A stretch of DNA of 64,000 bases from positions 124,001 through 188,000 of the forward strand of contig NZ_SRXV01000002.1 of assembly GCF_004793635.1 (NCBI RefSeq). The letters are read 5' to 3'. Below are positions 61,206 through 64,000 of the stretch, piece by piece (within the stretch, counting starts at the first letter, position 1; every line of letters begins with the position of its first letter). Made by a program: the position numbers and the translations under genes. The notes beneath the pieces are model-generated. The model saw nothing but the letters and a program-made list of their open reading frames with translations, was not told the origin of the DNA and searched no databases. The DNA comes from Marinicauda pacifica (GTDB taxonomy: Bacteria; Pseudomonadota; Alphaproteobacteria; Caulobacterales; Maricaulaceae).

Positions 61206-62327
61206 ATGGTCGGGGTGAATAGCGATTCAGCAAACCCAGATGAATGGCCTCGGGCAGCTAGGTTTGGGCTCGGAGAGGGTGGGCTGTGTCTTGAGGCACA
61301 GCCCAACTCTAGCACCATAAAGCTTTGCGCTGGCGGGAACAGGATAGTCGGGCAGTTCACTATCACTGAATACCGACAGCCATTCTTCTGGTTCGATCAA
61401 GTCGGGCTCAGCGTGGTTGGCTTTGATTTCGTCCGACATCACAGTCAGGTTGACGGTTTCTATCCTCCCGAATGGCGTTTGCTGTGTCCGGCCAGTGGGT
61501 GGCTAGGTAACGATACCAGGCAAGGCTTTAGTCAAGCAGCAAACGCGGCGCTCGATAAAGGCGAGATGCAAACATGGGATTTGTGTGATCGCATTTCGAC
61601 GCAAATCGAAATTTGCGAGCTTAGGTTAAAGACCCTGTGGGAGGCCTATAGTCACTGCCTGCGCTCGACGGCGGATGAGGCTAGAATTGAAAGCCCACCT
61701 ATTATTTCAAATGGGTGGGAAAGACGTGTGGTGATAGAAACTCACAGTGTCCTTCATGAAACTTCCACGCTACGAGATTATTTGAGTGAATTCTTCGCGC
61801 GCCACATTTTAAATTTTAATTCGCCTATAAAACAAGCTTCAGATTTAATTAAATTATTGAAATCTGAAAAAGATCTTTTACCAGCTGCCGAAAAATTCGA
61901 ATTCTGGTCATCCATCAAAGATGGTGGTCTATTTTCATGCAAAGAATTTGGAAACTATCGGGACTTTATTACTCACATATCGCCACTTTCAAGTAATTTA
62001 TCGAGCTTTGGCATCAAGCCAACACTCCTACGCATCGGCCATGTAAACATACCGATTGCGAGGCTGCATATGCCAAATAACATCCGTGAACTTCAAAAAC
62101 GATTTAGCAACAAATTGCTGCCGCAGAACAAAAAGGCACTCTATGATGAGATCGCGGAAACTTGGGGTCGAACCTCAAACGATGATTATGACTGCTTGAG
62201 GTATTCTACGTTTATCACTAGGCGATTATTAAACGATGCTTCAGTCCTTTTGGGTGAATCCGGGCTTGAGCAGACTATGATCCATCTGACTGAAGCGGAT
62301 CTGGCTGGCCCAATCGAGTTTCTTTGA
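61206..62327 (+). CDS. low-GC orphan protein with a HEPN-like motif
   Basis: A 373-residue protein of unknown family. Base composition falls far below the surroundings from about 61.56 kb on (for example 14 G+C of 60 at 61801-61860), and codon use is AT-ending, which suggests recent transfer. Residues 1-110 form a beta-rich part with several Trp/Gly (RQPFFWFDQVGLSVVGFDF). Residues 120-270 are helical and contain ETHSVLHETSTLRDYLSEFF and the motif NYRDFITHISP (R252, H257), an Rx4H spacing as in HEPN ribonucleases. No signal peptide is visible. It starts 15 bases behind the DHS-like gene. Function is not known; a defence or toxin role is only a guess. Confidence 0.75.
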   Translation: MVGVNSDSANPDEWPRAARFGLGEGGLCLEAQPNSSTIKLCAGGNRIVGQFTITEYRQPFFWFDQVGLSVVGFDFVRHHSQVDGFYPPEWRLLCPASGWLGNDTRQGFSQAANAALDKGEMQTWDLCDRISTQIEICELRLKTLWEAYSHCLRSTADEARIESPPIISNGWERRVVIETHSVLHETSTLRDYLSEFFARHILNFNSPIKQASDLIKLLKSEKDLLPAAEKFEFWSSIKDGGLFSCKEFGNYRDFITHISPLSSNLSSFGIKPTLLRIGHVNIPIARLHMPNNIRELQKRFSNKLLPQNKKALYDEIAETWGRTSNDDYDCLRYSTFITRRLLNDASVLLGESGLEQTMIHLTEADLAGPIEFL

Positions 62328-62370
62328 TTTGATTGGACAATACCCCTTCGCAGCAGACCTGAGGTCGTCC

Positions 62371-62396
62371 CCCCCGGCCGGCCGAGGCGTTTTTAT
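62371..62396 (+). terminator. possible terminator after the low-GC gene
   Basis: A GC-rich imperfect stem, CCCCGGCC with GGCCGAGG (one mismatch), followed by CGTTTTTATG on the plus strand, 45 bases past the orphan stop. The loop is short and the stem imperfect, so the call is tentative. Confidence 0.45.
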
Positions 62397-62405
62397 GTTC
62401 AGCTG

Positions 62406-63233
62406 TCACCGGTCGGGCCGGGAGCTGCCCGCGCAGTGCTCGCTCAGTCGCATGCAGCGCGCCTGCAGTCCCGAATAGACCGCATAGCCGGCCAGGACGA
62501 GCGCCGAGCCGAGATAGAGCGCCAGCCCGTAGGGTTGATCGCGCAGCCAGGTGATCGTTGCCGACAGGCCCTTGGCCTCCTCCGGAGACGCCTGCCATCC
62601 GGCAATCACAACGAACAGGGCGAGCACCAGGAAGAGCAGGCCGCGCCCGATGATCGCAAAGCCGACGACCGGGGTCAGCCAGCCGGCCGGGCCGGACAGG
62701 TCCAGGGAGTCCTTCCAGCTTCCGTCGGCCGCGCGCCAGATCTGCGCGCTGCCCACGCCGGCAAACACCAGACCCAGCGTCATGATCAGCCAGCGCCCGA
62801 AGGGCTGTCCCAGAAGCCATTGAACCGTACTCTGCGTGGCGCCGGGTCCGCCGCCGTCATTCTGGCCGAGCAGCACGCCGAAGGCGCCCAGACCGACGAG
62901 CCCGTAGCCCAGGCCCGACATGATCATGCCCAGCCGCGCGGTCCGGCCCATCGCGTCGTCGCCCTTGTCGGGCATGTCCAGAAAGCCTTGTGTCAGACGC
63001 CACCCGGCATAGGCCAGCAGGCCGGTTCCCAGCACGATCAGCATGGCCTTGCCGGGCCAGCTGGTTTCCAGCCAGTTGAACGCGTCGCCCGGGCTGACCC
63101 CGTCATCTTCGCCGCCCAGAAACACGGCGCGCAGCATCAACCCGGCGATCAGCGCATAGACGATGGCGCGGGCCGACAGGCCGGTGCGTCCGGCAATCTC
63201 GTAATAGGGTGAGCGGCTTTCGGGGCTGAACAT
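62406..63233 (-). CDS. DUF1206 integral membrane protein
   Basis: A 275-residue membrane protein with three repeated pairs of helices, the DUF1206 layout. Segments include ARAIVYALIAGLMLRAVFLGG, AMLIVLGTGLLAYAGWRLTQGFLD, LGMIMSGLGYGLVGLGAFGVLLG and IGRGLLFLVLALFVVIAGW. Each repeat has the small/Gly-rich pattern and a following Trp-Arg or Leu-Gln-Gly turn. The family has no established function. It ends with a Cys/Arg tail. It lies 43 bases from the oxygenase gene on the same strand. Confidence 0.88.
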   Translation of the reverse strand: MFSPESRSPYYEIAGRTGLSARAIVYALIAGLMLRAVFLGGEDDGVSPGDAFNWLETSWPGKAMLIVLGTGLLAYAGWRLTQGFLDMPDKGDDAMGRTARLGMIMSGLGYGLVGLGAFGVLLGQNDGGGPGATQSTVQWLLGQPFGRWLIMTLGLVFAGVGSAQIWRAADGSWKDSLDLSGPAGWLTPVVGFAIIGRGLLFLVLALFVVIAGWQASPEEAKGLSATITWLRDQPYGLALYLGSALVLAGYAVYSGLQARCMRLSEHCAGSSRPDR

Positions 63234-63276
63234 CGCGTCTCAAACGCGAGCGCTGCGCCCCCGTTCCGCACGCCGC

Positions 63277-63987
63277 TCACACGGTCTCGGGAAACTCGAA
63301 CCGCGCCTTGCGCACCACTGTCCCGGCATTGCCGTCGAACGCGTGCTCGGCGTAAGGCCCGTTCTTGTCGACCCAGTGCAGAAACAGATGCGCCGACCAG
63401 GTATTCGGGTTCGGGTCGTTGCGGCCGTGGATATGGTTCATGCCCTTGTAGATCACCGCGTCGCCGGCCTTCATCGGGACCTTGTAGAAGCTCAGCTTCT
63501 GGCCCGGCGGCAGCAGCTCGCCGTGGACATTCTTCTTTACCTCGTCCTCATAGCGCTGCTCGCTGACCCAGAGCGGCCATTCGATATCGTCGGAATATCC
63601 AAGGGTCAGCGAGATCGACTGTTCGGCCGCGCACCGGTCCAGATGCAGCTTGCAGATATCGCCCTTGCGATAGACCCGGAAATAGGAGTGCGCGGGCAGC
63701 AATTCCTTGCCGGTCAGCGCCTGCATCCACGGCGTCATCGACCACAGCATCGTGGCTTGGGCTGGATAGTCGTAGGCATAGGATTCAAAGCAGTGCGCGT
63801 TCGTGAACGGCCCCTTTTCCCACCGCCCTTTGTAATCCTCCTTGCAGCCGCCCAGATCGGTCTGGAACTGATAAAGCAGAGAATCGACCACCTCGGTGGG
63901 AAATAGATGCTGCGCCAAGGCCCATCCATTGGATTCATAGCCTTGTCTCAACGCGTTGACTTGCGCGAGCCGATCAAACACTGCCAT
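63277..63987 (-). CDS. 2-oxoglutarate/Fe(II)-dependent oxygenase-like protein
   Basis: A 236-residue jelly-roll protein with an HxD metal motif (LHLDR: H115, D117) and a distal His/Arg segment (KGMNHIHGRNDPNPN, H185 or H187, R189). It also shows SLTLGYSDDIEWPLWV and LHWVDKNGPYAEHAF. This is typical of small 2OG-Fe(II) oxygenases related to prolyl-hydroxylase or phytanoyl-CoA families. The residue set for 2-oxoglutarate is incomplete by eye, so the cosubstrate is inferred. The substrate is unknown. The first 10 residues lie close to the window end but the ATG at 63987 is inside it. Confidence 0.8.
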   Translation of the reverse strand: MAVFDRLAQVNALRQGYESNGWALAQHLFPTEVVDSLLYQFQTDLGGCKEDYKGRWEKGPFTNAHCFESYAYDYPAQATMLWSMTPWMQALTGKELLPAHSYFRVYRKGDICKLHLDRCAAEQSISLTLGYSDDIEWPLWVSEQRYEDEVKKNVHGELLPPGQKLSFYKVPMKAGDAVIYKGMNHIHGRNDPNPNTWSAHLFLHWVDKNGPYAEHAFDGNAGTVVRKARFEFPETV

Positions 63988-64000
63988 TTTTTGTGCCCCC

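Overview
The window is high-GC chromosomal DNA from a Gram-negative alphaproteobacterium. It most resembles the prosthecate, Maricaulis/Caulobacter-like Hyphomonadales-Caulobacterales group. The evidence is a cpa/Tad pilus locus with the alphaproteobacterial gene set, a SAM-II riboswitch, an alphaproteobacterial type of 4.5S RNA, DnaX without a zinc module, and outer-membrane and Tat-exported proteins. This placement is inference from gene content; there is no rRNA gene. No insertion sequence, prophage, tRNA or CRISPR array is recognisable. Most of the window is ordinary core genome, with one clear low-GC island at 61.2-62.3 kb.

Layout. 0-3 kb: osmoregulated periplasmic glucan genes opgG-opgH (opgH runs off the left edge). 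3-8 kb: DoxX-like protein, peptide deformylase, a CelD-type GNAT, a lipoprotein, an SDR and an esterase. 8-11.3 kb: dnaX-ybaB-recR with the 4.5S (SRP) RNA just upstream of dnaX. 11.3-16.6 kb: a small protein, a beta-barrel porin-like protein, nudC, a membrane-anchored cytochrome c, an NlpC/P60 hydrolase and an M17 aminopeptidase. 16.7-20.6 kb: TadD-like TPR lipoprotein, UPF0178 protein and the formaldehyde-detoxification pair frmA-fghA. 20.6-33.8 kb: rmuC and the Tad locus. Here flp-cpaABCDEF-tadBC lie on the minus strand, and a CpaC-N-domain-like protein plus two TadE-like pseudopilins lie on the plus strand. 33.8-38.5 kb: minus-strand operon small ORF-amn-phosphatase-pabB-pabC. 38.6-43.3 kb: a secreted phosphodiesterase, a lysC-lysA fusion and a MarC protein. 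43.5-52.5 kb: ribonucleotide reductase split into nrdB and nrdA, each with a NrdR-box-like promoter. Between them lie a single-domain response regulator behind an EcfG-like promoter, a hom-metX-metB operon behind a SAM-II riboswitch, and two LpxR-type outer-membrane proteins. 52.9-58.5 kb: putA, a GT4 glycosyltransferase and pstS with a Pho-box-like array. 58.7-61.2 kb: a polyamine operon (ornithine decarboxylase plus deoxyhypusine-synthase-like protein) behind a structured leader with a small upstream ORF. 61.2-64 kb: a low-GC orphan with a HEPN-like motif, a DUF1206 membrane protein and a 2OG-Fe(II) oxygenase.

How it fits together. The fused LysC-LysA supplies the aspartate pathway and the lysine branch. 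The SAM-controlled hom-metX-metB operon takes the homoserine/methionine branch, closing a SAM feedback loop. The ODC/DHS-like pair makes putrescine and probably homospermidine. Tad genes build adhesive pili. opgGH, LpxR-like proteins, NlpC/P60, CelD-GNAT and the glycosyltransferase shape the envelope. The strongest leads for something new are the ODC leader with its uORF, and the low-GC HEPN-like orphan inserted directly behind the polyamine operon.
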